Shown here: positions 34,774 to 44,038 of the stretch, in pieces
Position numbering within the stretch: the first letter of the stretch is position 1
Layout of the letters: every line of letters begins with the position of its first letter
Assembly: GCA_035528575.1 (NCBI GenBank)
Contig: DATKYK010000017.1
Coordinates: 1 to 64,000, forward strand
DNA: 64,000 nt
DNA from: Dehalococcoidia bacterium
GTDB lineage: Bacteria; Chloroflexota; Dehalococcoidia; E44-bin15
Direction of reading: 5' to 3'
Program-made: the position numbers and the translations under genes
Notes under the pieces: generated by a model
Database searches by the model: none
Told to the model about the DNA's origin: nothing
What the model saw: the letters and a program-made list of their open reading frames with translations, nothing else

Positions 34774-35559
34774 TTATACGGGGTCCATGTCCCTATGTTC
34801 GTAAAGGATTATCGAGGCGGCGACAAGGCCTGCGGTCTCCGCTCGGAGCACCCGGTTTCCCAGGCTGATAGGGATAATGCCACAACCCCGGGCAAATTCC
34901 ATTTCGAGTGGTGAGAATCCTCCCTCGGGACCGATGAAGAGGTTAACCGACAGTGAATTTTTCCCTGATATAATCCCCTGCCGGTGAATCTCGTGTTGCA
35001 ACGCAGCGCGCAGTCCGGATATCTTTATCCCCTTTTCGTTATCCCTATCACTCACTACACCCTCCCAGGCCAGCATGGAAAAACCCATCGCCGAGCGGCA
35101 GGCTTGCTCAAAGAGCAATGCAGGCTCAAGCTTGGGGATCCTTCCCCGCTTCGATTGCTCCGCTGCCTCGATAATTATTCTCTGCCAGCGCTCAATCCTA
35201 TTATCCTGGGGATGTTCTGCGATACAGCGCTCGCAGGTCAGGGGGACGAAGCAGGAAACGCCTAGCTCGGTACATTTCTGGATAATAAATTCAAACTTAC
35301 TGCTCTTGAGCAGCGCTTGATAGAGTGTTATTTTGGTGTATGGCTCAGCCGACGGTCTCTTCTCACATATAACGCCGGTGACATGATCCCTGCTCACCCT
35401 TTCCAGCGATACCTCATACTCCCAGCCGGTATCGTCGAGGACCACGATGTGGTCACCGCCCTGCAATCGAAGCACATTACTCAACTGATGGACCAGCTTT
35501 CCCTCGATGGCCACACTCTCCTTGTCGATGCATTGCGGAGAGATAAAAAAGCGGTGCAT
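34774..35559 (-). CDS. rsmE: 16S rRNA m3U1498 methyltransferase
   Basis: 261 residues. An N-terminal PUA-like domain (MHRFFISPQ, LRLQGGDHIVVLDD) and a C-terminal SPOUT knot with FIGPEGGFSPLEMEFA and SLGNRVLRAETAGLVAASIILY, which bind SAM. It methylates U1498 of 16S rRNA. It follows dnaJ in the same direction with a 23-base gap; the dnaJ-rsmE pairing is widespread. Confidence 0.95.
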   Translation of the reverse strand: MHRFFISPQCIDKESVAIEGKLVHQLSNVLRLQGGDHIVVLDDTGWEYEVSLERVSRDHVTGVICEKRPSAEPYTKITLYQALLKSSKFEFIIQKCTELGVSCFVPLTCERCIAEHPQDNRIERWQRIIIEAAEQSKRGRIPKLEPALLFEQACRSAMGFSMLAWEGVVSDRDNEKGIKISGLRAALQHEIHRQGIISGKNSLSVNLFIGPEGGFSPLEMEFARGCGIIPISLGNRVLRAETAGLVAASIILYEHRDMDPV

Positions 35560-35582
35560 TTCCCTTACTCAATCGCCCTGAG

Positions 35583-36698
35583 TCACGTTTCAAAGAGGTC
35601 CTTAAGCCTGTGAAAGAACCCCTTCTCCTCCTTGGGCATTACCGCAGGGCCCATGGTTTTCGCCAGCTTCTCGAATAGCCTGTGCTGCTCCTCATTTAGG
35701 GTCTCAGGGGTGACCACATGAACCATAATCAGTTGGTCTCCGCATCCTCCTCCCCGAAGATGAGGCACTCCCTTTTCCCTGAGTCGGAAGAGCTTTCCTG
35801 TTTGCGTTCTGGGGGGGATCTTGAGTGTGGAGGGGCCGTCTACTGTGGGCACATCGATCTCGGCGCCCAGCGCCGCCTGGGCGAAGTTGATGGGCAGGTC
35901 GTACAAGATGTCAACACCGCGGCGCTTGAAGAACTGGTGCTCCTCTACTGAAAGAGAAATGTAGAGGCTCCCGGCATTTCCACCCCGCGTTCCGGCATTG
36001 CCCTCCCCGCTGAGGTGGATCTGGGAGCCATTATCCACCCCGGCAGGTATAGTGATATTGATCTGGCGCGCCTTCTCCTCCCTGCCCGAGCCTCGGCATT
36101 GGGGGCAGGGCTTGGTGATAATACTCCCCTCACCCCCGCAGCGGTTGCAAGTGGTGGCATTTACGAACTGCCCGAAAATGCTACGCTGCACCCGGCGCAC
36201 CTGCCCGGTGCCATTACACTCGGGGCAGGTTGAGGGCTGGCTACCCGGCGCATTGCCAGCGCCGTGACACTGGGAGCAATTCTCGATACACCGGATCTCG
36301 ATTTCCTTCTCACACCCGAAGATCGCCTCTTCGAAGGTGATGGTAAGGTTATAGCGAAGGTCAGCTCCCCGCTGCGGGCCACGTCTCGCCGTTGAGGTAG
36401 CTCCGCCGAAAAAGGTATCGAAGATGTCGCCGAAGCCTCGGAAGATATCGAAGCCCTCGAAGCCTCTGCCAAACCCCTCACTGACATGCCCGAAACGATC
36501 GTAGGTTGCCCTCTTCTCGAGATCGGAGAGCACCTCGTAGGCCTCGCTAATCTCCTTGAACCTCTCCGCTGCCCCATCCTCTCGGTTGCGGTCGGGGTGG
36601 TACTGGAAAGCGAGCTTGCGGAAAGCCTGCTTTATCTTCTCACCGGAGGCTGACCGATTAACGCCCAGAACTTCATAGTAATCTCGTTTTACCGCCAT
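35583..36698 (-). CDS. dnaJ: Chaperone protein DnaJ
   Basis: 371 residues in the classical order: J domain 1-70 with the HPD motif ([11 protein letters not shown]), Gly/Phe-rich stretch ([18 protein letters not shown]), zinc domain with four CxxCxGxG units ([32 protein letters not shown]), and substrate-binding C-terminal domain. It stimulates DnaK ATPase and delivers unfolded clients. It is transcribed away from the hrcA-grpE-dnaK operon and has its own promoter without a CIRCE element. Confidence 0.97.
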   Translation of the reverse strand: MAVKRDYYEVLGVNRSASGEKIKQAFRKLAFQYHPDRNREDGAAERFKEISEAYEVLSDLEKRATYDRFGHVSEGFGRGFEGFDIFRGFGDIFDTFFGGATSTARRGPQRGADLRYNLTITFEEAIFGCEKEIEIRCIENCSQCHGAGNAPGSQPSTCPECNGTGQVRRVQRSIFGQFVNATTCNRCGGEGSIITKPCPQCRGSGREEKARQINITIPAGVDNGSQIHLSGEGNAGTRGGNAGSLYISLSVEEHQFFKRRGVDILYDLPINFAQAALGAEIDVPTVDGPSTLKIPPRTQTGKLFRLREKGVPHLRGGGCGDQLIMVHVVTPETLNEEQHRLFEKLAKTMGPAVMPKEEKGFFHRLKDLFET

Positions 36699-36735
36699 AT
36701 TTCAAATTCCATAGATAGATAGAGGCTAACATTTT

Positions 36736-36772
36736 ATTATAATTCACTCGTGGCCTTATTACAAGCGCTTGT
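36736..36772 (-). promoter_or_regulatory. dnaJ promoter with overlapping palindrome
   Basis: Minus-strand TTGTAA (36764-36759), 17-base spacer, TATAAT (36741-36736). The perfect 12-bp palindrome ACAAGCGCTTGT (36761-36772) overlaps the -35, a position where a repressor could act. The rest of the gap to 36960 shows nothing I recognise. Confidence 0.6.
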
Positions 36773-36970
36773 ACACGGCGGTACTGTTCGGTTATGGTTG
36801 ATTAGACACTGTAGGGTTGATGGCATGATTAAAATGTGACAGAAGTCGTATTAAAATATTATCCTCGTGTAGTAAAATAAGCATGGATTTCAAAGAAGTA
36901 GTCACTGTTTAAGATGGCTAATAATCTCCCTGCGCTGGAGGGAACATTAAGAAAGAGACGGTAGTTTCTC

Positions 36971-37000
36971 TTGACAAAGGGGAGGAAAAGGTAGTAAATT
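36971..37000 (+). promoter_or_regulatory. Promoter of the hrcA-grpE-dnaK operon
   Basis: TTGACA (36971-36976), 18-base spacer, TAAATT (36995-37000). The predicted start falls at the left edge of the CIRCE element. Confidence 0.65.
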
Positions 37001-37007
37001 ATTGCTG

Positions 37008-37034
37008 TTAGCACTCTCGCCTTTAGAGTGCTAA
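37008..37034 (+). promoter_or_regulatory. CIRCE operator (HrcA binding site)
   Basis: TTAGCACTC, nine bases, GAGTGCTAA: a perfect match to the CIRCE consensus. It sits between the promoter and the hrcA start, so HrcA represses its own operon. Confidence 0.95.
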
Positions 37035-37047
37035 CGAGTGAGGAGCC

Positions 37048-38082
37048 ATGTTAGCGAAGCGGACAGGGAATATACTCGATATTATCGTTGGTGAATATAT
37101 CTCGATGGCCAGGCCGGTGGGTTCGGAGGCGATCGTCGAACGCCATGGGCTGGGGGTTAGTTCTGCCACCGTTCGCAACGAGGTGGCACGTCTTGAGGAG
37201 GAGGGATATATTATCCGGCCTCATATATCAGGGGGAGCCATACCTTCAGATAAGGGCTATCGCCACTATGTGGAGTCCGTGGTCCGGGAGGCAGAGGAGA
37301 TCCCACTGGATGAGCAGCGGATGCTCTCACATCTCTTCCATCAAGTGGAGCAAGAGCTGTCGGAGTGGACCCATCTTGCTGCTTCCCTGCTGGCGCGCAT
37401 GGTTTGCAGTGTAGCCATTGTTACCTCCCCCAAGGCACTGTCGTGTCGCATCAAGCACCTGGAGCTGGTGGCGCTTCAGGAGTCCCTCGCGCTTGTAATC
37501 CTGTTGCTTCAGGAGGCGAGGCTCAAGCAGCAACTGATAGCCTTTGATAAGGTGGTATCGCAGGGGGAGCTTAGCGCTATTTCCGGTAAGCTGGGCACAC
37601 TGTTTCACGGTTTGACCGTGGCTCAACTTCTGGCACAGGATGGGGTTCTTTCCCCGATTGAACAGCACATTAAGAATGCGGTTGTGCAGGTCATGGCGGA
37701 TGAGGATAGGCGGAGGTATGAGGAGCCATATATCGAGGGGCTACGTCATATATTAACCCAGCCGGAGTTTACCCATGCCCAGAATATGCTGCGCCTTGTG
37801 GAGATGCTGGAAAGCAGGGACATGGTCAGGTCACTGCTTCCAGAGATGGTGGTTGATGGTGGTGTCCGGATAGTTATTGGGGCGGAGAATCGCGAGGATG
37901 CAATGAAAGGGTACAGTATTGTGGTCACCCAGTATGGCGTTCCGGGCGAGGTCAATGGTGCCCTTGGCGTGATTGGCCCCACGCGAATGCCGTACGGCAG
38001 GGCGATCTCCTCGGTGCGCTATGTTGGTTCGCTTTTAAGTGAGCTGGTCGCTGAGCTATATGTCGGTCCAGAGAGGCAGTAG
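37048..38082 (+). CDS. hrcA: Heat-inducible transcription repressor HrcA
   Basis: 344 residues. An N-terminal winged helix (ILDIIVGEYISMARPVGSEAIV, SSATVRNEVARLEEEGYI, HISGGAIPSDKGYRHYV) is followed by a GAF-like dimerisation region and the family C-terminus (GVIGPTRMPYGRAISSVRYVG). GAGGAG lies seven bases before the ATG. HrcA binds the CIRCE site 14 bases upstream and is normally kept active by GroE. First gene of the operon hrcA-grpE-dnaK. Confidence 0.96.
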   Translation: MLAKRTGNILDIIVGEYISMARPVGSEAIVERHGLGVSSATVRNEVARLEEEGYIIRPHISGGAIPSDKGYRHYVESVVREAEEIPLDEQRMLSHLFHQVEQELSEWTHLAASLLARMVCSVAIVTSPKALSCRIKHLELVALQESLALVILLLQEARLKQQLIAFDKVVSQGELSAISGKLGTLFHGLTVAQLLAQDGVLSPIEQHIKNAVVQVMADEDRRRYEEPYIEGLRHILTQPEFTHAQNMLRLVEMLESRDMVRSLLPEMVVDGGVRIVIGAENREDAMKGYSIVVTQYGVPGEVNGALGVIGPTRMPYGRAISSVRYVGSLLSELVAELYVGPERQ

Positions 38083-38114
38083 GATATGGTGCGCAAGTAG
38101 GCAGGGGTATTGGT

Positions 38115-38711
38115 ATGGATGAGAATGAACTTAGTGCTGAGGAAACGCCCCGGGTAGAGGAGGGTGAGGCGGTAGAGGGAGAAGAAGAGGATGTAGCATC
38201 GCTAAAAACGGCGCTTGCCGAGGAGCAGGCCAGGGCTGAGGGCTATCTGGCCAGTTGGCAAAGGGCTCAGGCGGACTTTGTGAATTACAAGAGGCGCACT
38301 GAGCAGGAGCGAAACGAGATGGTCATGCTTGCCAGTGCTACACTTATGCTAAACCTGCTTCCCGTTCTGGATGACCTGGGGCGGGCGCTGGATAACGTCT
38401 CGGAGAAGCTTAGCGGGCTCGCGTGGGTCGATGGCATCGTGCTAATATATCGCAAGCTCAAAGCGACGCTGGAGGGTAACGGGCTCAGTGAGATCAAGGC
38501 CCTCGGTGAGACATTTGACCCCAATTTTCATGAGGCGGCGCTCTACGCTGATGGGGAAGAGGGGAAGGTTATCGAGGAGTTGCAGAAGGGATATATGCTT
38601 CATGATCGGGTGCTGCGCCCTGCTATGGTGAAGGTAGGCAAGGGTCTGAAGGAGAAAGAAGAGGAAGAAGAAACATCTCAGGAGGAAGTACAGGAGGAGA
38701 ACAATGGGTAA
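38115..38711 (+). CDS. grpE: Nucleotide exchange factor GrpE
   Basis: 198 residues. A highly acidic N-terminus ([18 protein letters not shown]), a long coiled coil ([25 protein letters not shown]), and the beta-domain with [13 protein letters not shown] and [19 protein letters not shown], the standard family signatures. It exchanges ADP for ATP on DnaK. The 3' end overlaps dnaK by 8 bases. Confidence 0.96.
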   Translation: MDENELSAEETPRVEEGEAVEGEEEDVASLKTALAEEQARAEGYLASWQRAQADFVNYKRRTEQERNEMVMLASATLMLNLLPVLDDLGRALDNVSEKLSGLAWVDGIVLIYRKLKATLEGNGLSEIKALGETFDPNFHEAALYADGEEGKVIEELQKGYMLHDRVLRPAMVKVGKGLKEKEEEEETSQEEVQEENNG

Positions 38712-40590
38712 AGTAATCGGCATTGACCTGGGAACAACGAATAGCTGTGTTGCGGTGATTGAGGCTGGGGAACCTACGGTGATCCCCAGTGCTGAGGGTG
38801 GTCGCACTACCCCATCGATAGTGGCGGTAAGTAAGAGCGGGGAGCGGCTAATGGGGCAGGTTGCCAAGCGACAGGCAATTACCAATCCTGATAATACCAT
38901 TTTTAGTATAAAGCGCCTCATGGGGCGGAAGTTCAAAGAGGACTCCGTGGAGCGTGATAAAAAGCTTTTGCCCTATAGAATAATTGACAACAACGGCGAT
39001 GCTTGGGTAGTCATGGGAGATAAAAATTATAGCCCGGCGGAGATATCGGCAATGATCTTGCAGAAAATAAAGACGGATGCCGAGGCCTACCTGGGGGGCA
39101 AGATAACCGAGGCGGTGATCACCGTGCCTGCCTATTTCAGCGATAGCCAGCGCCAGGCAACCAAGGACGCGGGCAAGATCGCCGGGCTTGAGGTTCTCAG
39201 AATAATCAACGAGCCCACTGCGGCCGCGCTCGCCTATGGCCTGGATAAGAAGAAGGATGAGACCATTGCCGTATATGACCTGGGCGGTGGCACCTTTGAT
39301 ATATCCATTCTGGAGTTGGGCGAGGGCACCTTTCAGGTGAAGTCGACCAATGGTGACACTCACCTCGGCGGCGATGACTTCGATCAGAAGGTCACCAACT
39401 GGCTGTGCGACGAGTTCAAAAAGGACCAGGGGATTGACCTACGGCAGGATCGTATGGCGCTGCAACGGCTTAAGGAAGCGGCGGAGAAGGCTAAGTGTGA
39501 GCTATCCACGGTGCAGAAGACGGAGGTTAACCTTCCCTTTATAACCGCAGACGCAAGCGGCCCCAAGCATCTCAACATAGACCTTACCCGGGCTAAGCTG
39601 GAGCAACTGGTGGGTGACCTCGTAGAGCAGACCATGGCACCCTGTCGGCAGGCGCTGGAAGATGCCGGCATTAAATCGACTCAGTTGGATGAGGTGGTAC
39701 TGGTTGGGGGGCAGACGCGCATGCCGTTGGTGCAGGAGAAGGTGAAGCAAATCTTCGGCAGGGAGCCCAATAAGGGGGTTGACCCCGATGAAGTGGTAGC
39801 CGTTGGTGCGGCAATACAGGCAGGGGTGCTTAAGGGGGATGTTGGTGACGTGCTCTTGCTGGATGTCACCCCGCTCACCCTGGGCATCGAGACCCTTGGC
39901 GGGGTGATGACCCCGCTCATCTCCCGAAATACTACAATCCCCACAGCGAAGAGTCAGGTCTTCTCCACTGCTGCCGATAACCAGCCTAGCGTGGAGATCC
40001 ATGTGCTTCAGGGGGAGCGCAGCATGGCCGCTGACAATAAGACGCTGGGGCGGTTTATGCTCGATGGCATTATACCTGCTCCGCGGGGTATGCCTCAGGT
40101 CGAGGTTACCTTCGACATAGATGCTGATGGTATTGTGAGCGTTAAGGCGCAGGATAAAGGTACGGGTAAGGAGCAGAAGATCGTAATTACCGCATCAAGC
40201 GGTCTCTCCAAGAAGGAGATAGAGCAGATGCAGCGGGAGGCGGAGCAGCATGCTGCGGATGATGCCAAGCGCCGCGAGGAGGTGGAGACCAGAAACCAGG
40301 CCGATACCCTGGCCTATACTGCAGAAAAGACGCTCCGGGAACAAGGGGAAAAGGTGCCTGCAGACCTCAAGCAGCAGGCCGAGGATAAGATCGCCCAGGT
40401 GCGCTCAGCACTTCAGGGGAGCGACATAGCTGAGGTGAAACGCACCATGCAGGAGCTATCGACAATATTACAGCAGGTGGGCTCTTCTATATATCAAACG
40501 CCGCCATCCGGGGAGGAAGCGCCTACCGGCGAGGAGGAGCCACCCAAGAGCGATGAAGGGACCGTGGAGGGTGAGTTCCGCGAAGTCTAG
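38704..40590 (+). CDS. dnaK: Chaperone protein DnaK (Hsp70)
   Basis: 628 residues. The ATPase domain has [27 protein letters not shown] and [13 protein letters not shown]; the substrate-binding domain begins after [14 protein letters not shown]. The C-terminal tail is acidic ([22 protein letters not shown]). It binds exposed hydrophobic segments and cycles with DnaJ and GrpE. Last gene of the operon, followed by a terminator at 40696. Confidence 0.98.
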   Translation: MGKVIGIDLGTTNSCVAVIEAGEPTVIPSAEGGRTTPSIVAVSKSGERLMGQVAKRQAITNPDNTIFSIKRLMGRKFKEDSVERDKKLLPYRIIDNNGDAWVVMGDKNYSPAEISAMILQKIKTDAEAYLGGKITEAVITVPAYFSDSQRQATKDAGKIAGLEVLRIINEPTAAALAYGLDKKKDETIAVYDLGGGTFDISILELGEGTFQVKSTNGDTHLGGDDFDQKVTNWLCDEFKKDQGIDLRQDRMALQRLKEAAEKAKCELSTVQKTEVNLPFITADASGPKHLNIDLTRAKLEQLVGDLVEQTMAPCRQALEDAGIKSTQLDEVVLVGGQTRMPLVQEKVKQIFGREPNKGVDPDEVVAVGAAIQAGVLKGDVGDVLLLDVTPLTLGIETLGGVMTPLISRNTTIPTAKSQVFSTAADNQPSVEIHVLQGERSMAADNKTLGRFMLDGIIPAPRGMPQVEVTFDIDADGIVSVKAQDKGTGKEQKIVITASSGLSKKEIEQMQREAEQHAADDAKRREEVETRNQADTLAYTAEKTLREQGEKVPADLKQQAEDKIAQVRSALQGSDIAEVKRTMQELSTILQQVGSSIYQTPPSGEEAPTGEEEPPKSDEGTVEGEFREV

Positions 40591-41048
40591 GCATCGCTTT
40601 TTTAGTCCATAGCGCTTTGTGACAACCCTGGTTTCCTTTCATACTGCGAGGGCTACTATTATGTGAGCCAGGAGGTTTAATCTAGATTGAAGATGGGGCG
40701 GGGGAATATCCTCCGCCTTTTTACTTATGATCTGTGGGTTATTCGCTTAGCGCCGCGCTTCCCGTCATTTCGAGGCCCACGATTAAGGATTGAGTAGCTG
40801 CTAACTTCGGCCGACGCTTCGGCCCAAGTCAGGGTCGCACTGACAGGGGGAAGGACCGCTGCTGTTGATGACAAACTGCTAAGCGAGAGGCTGACGAGGC
40901 GTGAAACGTGAAGTTCAAGTAAATAAATCGGCTATGAGCTATCAACCATCAAACAAACAACCTATTCTCCGGGCGAGTACGGCAGCTTGACCCCATAGTG
41001 CCGCTTTGGTATACTTTTAGAAGTTTTATAAGCGGAAGGAATGAAGTA
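40591..41048. other. Intergenic region after dnaK with terminator and dispersed repeat
   Basis: It contains the dnaK terminator (40696-40722) and, at about 40750-40860, inverted-repeat text (ttcggccgacgcttcggcc, aagtcagggtcgcactgaca) of the kind seen in other gaps of this window. No gene found. Confidence 0.5.
40696..40722 (+). terminator. dnaK operon terminator
   Basis: GGCGG...CCGCC hairpin (with GGGGGAATATCC inside) followed by five Ts. Confidence 0.75.
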
Positions 41049-42053
41049 TTGCACGCGCAGATAACGGGGTGGGGGAAGTATCTGCCACAGCGGGTGCTTA
41101 CCAACAAGGACCTGGAGAGGCTAGTGGATACCTCAGATGAGTGGATCGTGACCCGCACCGGCATCAGGGAACGGCGCATCGTAGCTGATGACGAAACGGC
41201 ATCGACCATGGCAGTAGCGGCGGGACGGGGTGCGCTTGAAGTTGCCCGGCTTTCGCCAGACCTCCTCGATATGGTAATCGTGGCAACTAATAGCCCGGAC
41301 AGGATAATGCCAGCCTCCGCCGCACTGGTGCAACATGCCCTGGGTGCTAAGAAGGCCGCAGCCTTCGACATCGTTGGCGCGTGCAGCGGTTTTATCTATG
41401 CCCTGGTTAGCGCTTATCAGTATATCGCCGCAGGCGCCTACCGGAATATCCTGGTGGTGGCGAGCGAGGCAATAAGCCGTGCCATGAACTGGGAAGACCG
41501 ATCAACCTGTGTGCTTTTTGGTGATGGCGCCGGGGCAGTGGTGGTGCAAGCAAATGAACATGCAACAGACATGCTGAGCTTTGTGATGGGAAATGACGGC
41601 TCGGGTGCCGACCTTCTATACATTAACCATCCCTGCGGCCTGCCAGCCAGTGTGAGTAATGATAGGCGCTACTATATGATTATGAAGGGGAGGGAGGTAT
41701 TCAAGTTTGCGGTTAGGGCCATGGCTGAAGCCTCAAAGCAGGTGATAGATGCTGCTGGACTCAATATATCGGATATAGACCTCTTTATCCCTCATCAGGC
41801 AAACGATCGCATCACAAAGGCGGCAATAAAGGCACTGGATATTCCCGAGGATAGGGTTTTTAAGAATCTCGAGCACTATGGGAACCTGTCGGCGGCATCG
41901 CCTGCAGTGGCCCTTTGCGAAGCGGCCGAGCAGAAAAGGCTCAAAGCAGGCGACCTGGCGGTTCTGGTTGCCTTTGGTGCCGGCCTGTCCTGGGCTGCGA
42001 TGGTGCTGCGCTGGCAGCCGGGAGGCCCGGTTAAGCGTGATGACCGAAGCTAG
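41049..42053 (+). CDS. fabH: Beta-ketoacyl-ACP synthase III
   Basis: 334 residues from a TTG at 41049 (MHAQITGWGKYLPQRVLTN), chosen because GGAAGGA lies upstream and family N-termini begin here; a frame upstream to 40998 is not conserved. The catalytic triad is visible: Cys112 in GACSGF, His in PHQAND, Asn in HYGNLSAAS. It starts fatty acid synthesis by condensing acetyl-CoA (or a branched acyl-CoA) with malonyl-ACP. No other fab gene is adjacent. Confidence 0.92.
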   Translation: MHAQITGWGKYLPQRVLTNKDLERLVDTSDEWIVTRTGIRERRIVADDETASTMAVAAGRGALEVARLSPDLLDMVIVATNSPDRIMPASAALVQHALGAKKAAAFDIVGACSGFIYALVSAYQYIAAGAYRNILVVASEAISRAMNWEDRSTCVLFGDGAGAVVVQANEHATDMLSFVMGNDGSGADLLYINHPCGLPASVSNDRRYYMIMKGREVFKFAVRAMAEASKQVIDAAGLNISDIDLFIPHQANDRITKAAIKALDIPEDRVFKNLEHYGNLSAASPAVALCEAAEQKRLKAGDLAVLVAFGAGLSWAAMVLRWQPGGPVKRDDRS

Positions 42054-42129
42054 ATATTAACCGGTAAGGCCCCCCATTCTTCTTGACACGATTTTTATAG
42101 AGCGAAAAATAAAAAGAAAGGAGTGGTGA

Positions 42130-42714
42130 ATGCAAGTAAGAGCCCTTACTATGGTGGATGTGCTCTTCCCCAGGGCAACCCTGGCGCGCGATATGCTTCT
42201 CATCTTCGGTTTCGTCGCTGTCACCGCGCTCGGTGCACAGGTTGCCTTCTACATTGGCCTGGTCCCCATAACCGGGCAGACCTTTGCCGTGCTTATTGCC
42301 GGGGCACTCCTCGGAAGTAAGCGGGGCGCATTGAGTCAGCTTACCTACTTAGGGATGGGAGCCATGGGTGCCCCTATCTTTGCCGGATGGCAGGGGGGCC
42401 CCGCCGTGCTCATGGGCCCCACAGGAGGCTACCTCGTAGGCTTTGTTGCCGCTGCCTTCGTAGTGGGATTCCTCGCGGAGCGGGGGTGGGACCGCCGCAC
42501 CTGGAGCATGGCCCTGGCGATGCTTATCGGCAACAGCGTAATATATGCTATCGGCCTTCCGTGGCTCTCTATCTGGCTCGGTCACTTCGCTTCGGCAGAT
42601 TCGGTGCTCGCTATCGGGCTCTATCCCTTCATACCAGGGGATTTGCTAAAGCTGGTTTTGGCAGCAGTGGCCTTGCCCTCGGGGTGGGCTTTGTTGAACC
42701 GGTTTGGAAGGTAG
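42130..42714 (+). CDS. bioY: Biotin transporter BioY
   Basis: 194 residues, about six membrane segments, the S-component of an ECF-type biotin importer. Family blocks: GLVPITGQTFAVLIAGALLGSKRGALSQLTYLGMGAMGAPIFAG, and GPTGGYLVGFVAAAFVVGFL. The ATG follows AAAGGAGTGGTGA. A TTGACA (42083-42088) upstream may be a -35 without a convincing -10. No biotin synthesis genes lie nearby, which suggests reliance on uptake, though the rest of the genome is not visible. Confidence 0.94.
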   Translation: MQVRALTMVDVLFPRATLARDMLLIFGFVAVTALGAQVAFYIGLVPITGQTFAVLIAGALLGSKRGALSQLTYLGMGAMGAPIFAGWQGGPAVLMGPTGGYLVGFVAAAFVVGFLAERGWDRRTWSMALAMLIGNSVIYAIGLPWLSIWLGHFASADSVLAIGLYPFIPGDLLKLVLAAVALPSGWALLNRFGR

Positions 42715-42740
42715 TTTTGCCCGCACTATCGCTGCAAAAA

Positions 42741-42778
42741 GGTATCATGAGGGCCGATAAATCGGCCTTCATGATACC
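42741..42778 (+). terminator. Long hairpin after bioY
   Basis: An 18-bp stem (GGTATCATGAGGGCCGAT / ATCGGCCTTCATGATACC, one G-U) with a two-base loop. There is no T-run, so it is either a rho-dependent or processing hairpin, or a small palindromic repeat. Confidence 0.5.
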
Positions 42779-42861
42779 CTGGTACATTATCGATATAGGC
42801 TACTGTAGAGAGTACAGACCCCGACGCACAGGGGTGAGCGGTTGAGACAAGTTCACAGGGG

Positions 42862-43515
42862 GTGAGGATAATCGACATAACCTGGCTGGGTCATTCATGC
42901 TTCAGGATTAAGGGGAAGGGGGCCACCCTGCTCACTGACCCCTATAATGAGAGCATTGGCTACTCCCTGGGGAATCCCGAGGCAAACATCGTCACCTCCA
43001 GCCACCCCCATCCCGGGCATGGCTTCACCTCAGGGGTTGGCGGTGAGCCGAAGATTGTTCGTGGTCCCGGTGAATACGAGATCTCGGGCGTTTTTATCAC
43101 CGGTATAGCTACCTTCCACGATGCCGAGAAGGGGGGAGAGCGGGGGAGGAACACCGTATACCTCATCGAGATAGAGGATATGAAGCTTTGCCACCTCGGT
43201 GACCTGGGGCATCCCCTTTCCACGGAGCAGGTGGCGGAGATAGGTAGCGTGGAGTTGCTGATGGTACCCGTTGGCGGATTTTCCACCATCGATGCGGTTA
43301 CCGCAGCAGAAACAGTAAGGCTGCTTCAGCCCGGTATTGTAATTCCCATGCATTTCCAGACCGAGGCGGTACGTTTCCAGTTGGCGCCGGTGGAACGCTT
43401 TCTTAGGGAAATGGGGATAAAGGCTGGACTCGGGGCCCAGCCCAGGCTCTCCATAACCAGAGCGGGCCTATCTGAGGAGACTCAGGTGGTGGTTTTGGAT
43501 TACCGCGGCCATTGA
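42862..43515 (+). CDS. Metallo-beta-lactamase-fold protein (UlaG-like)
   Basis: 217 residues from a GTG with GGGGGTGAG context. The N-terminus (DITWLGHSCFRIKGKGATLLTDPY) fits the UlaG-like branch of metallo-beta-lactamase-fold hydrolases. The expected metal motif HxHxDH reads SHPHPGHG, with Gly in place of Asp. Later residues CHLGDLGHP and MHFQTEA keep His and Asp positions. Substrate unknown; the missing Asp leaves it unclear whether it binds two metals. Confidence 0.8.
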   Translation: MRIIDITWLGHSCFRIKGKGATLLTDPYNESIGYSLGNPEANIVTSSHPHPGHGFTSGVGGEPKIVRGPGEYEISGVFITGIATFHDAEKGGERGRNTVYLIEIEDMKLCHLGDLGHPLSTEQVAEIGSVELLMVPVGGFSTIDAVTAAETVRLLQPGIVIPMHFQTEAVRFQLAPVERFLREMGIKAGLGAQPRLSITRAGLSEETQVVVLDYRGH

Positions 43516-44038
43516 CGGAAACCTCATAATACGTTGCGAGGGGCATTAACCACCAACCATCCCCAATCTCCAATTACCAATCACAAATCCCTAATCACTA
43601 AATGTAACTTGGTGATTGCCACGCTGCGCTCGCAATGACAGTATGGGGTGTGTTTCTCTGTCGTTGCGAGGACCCCGACGTGTCGGGGGACGGGGCATAT
43701 GACGAGGATTATGGACAGGATTATACAATGTGGGGCTTGCCGCACTCCCAGACTGCGAGGCCAACAGGTCGGCCGACACCTCGGCCTATATCGGGGGAAA
43801 CTTCGGCCCAACTAGAGGCTTGCAATGAAAGGGGTCGGAGCGGATGCTCCGACCTACCCAATAATATAATATCCTAAAGTTACCCAATCACACGATTAGC
43901 CAATCTCCCAAATGTAACGCTGGCATTGCTTCGTAGCCGATTCTCTTCTATCACAGTGAACATGGCTTTATTATCGCGGCGATAAATAAAGCCCCCACAT
44001 TCTGTAGAGGGGGCTTTATATAATCTATATCCTTTCTA
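43516..44038. other. Repeat-rich intergenic region
   Basis: Mostly dispersed repeat sequence: gttgcgaggaccccgac, cgctcgcaatgacag, aggtcggccgacacctcggcc, and a perfect inverted repeat GGTCGGAGC / GCTCCGACC at 43833-43854. No convincing gene. It ends with the terminator at 43987. Confidence 0.55.
43987..44019 (-). terminator. Terminator of the surface propeller gene
   Basis: AAAGCCCCC...GGGGGCTTT, a 9-bp stem with flanking A and T runs, 20 bases past the stop codon of the gene at 44039. It could work in both directions. Confidence 0.8.
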
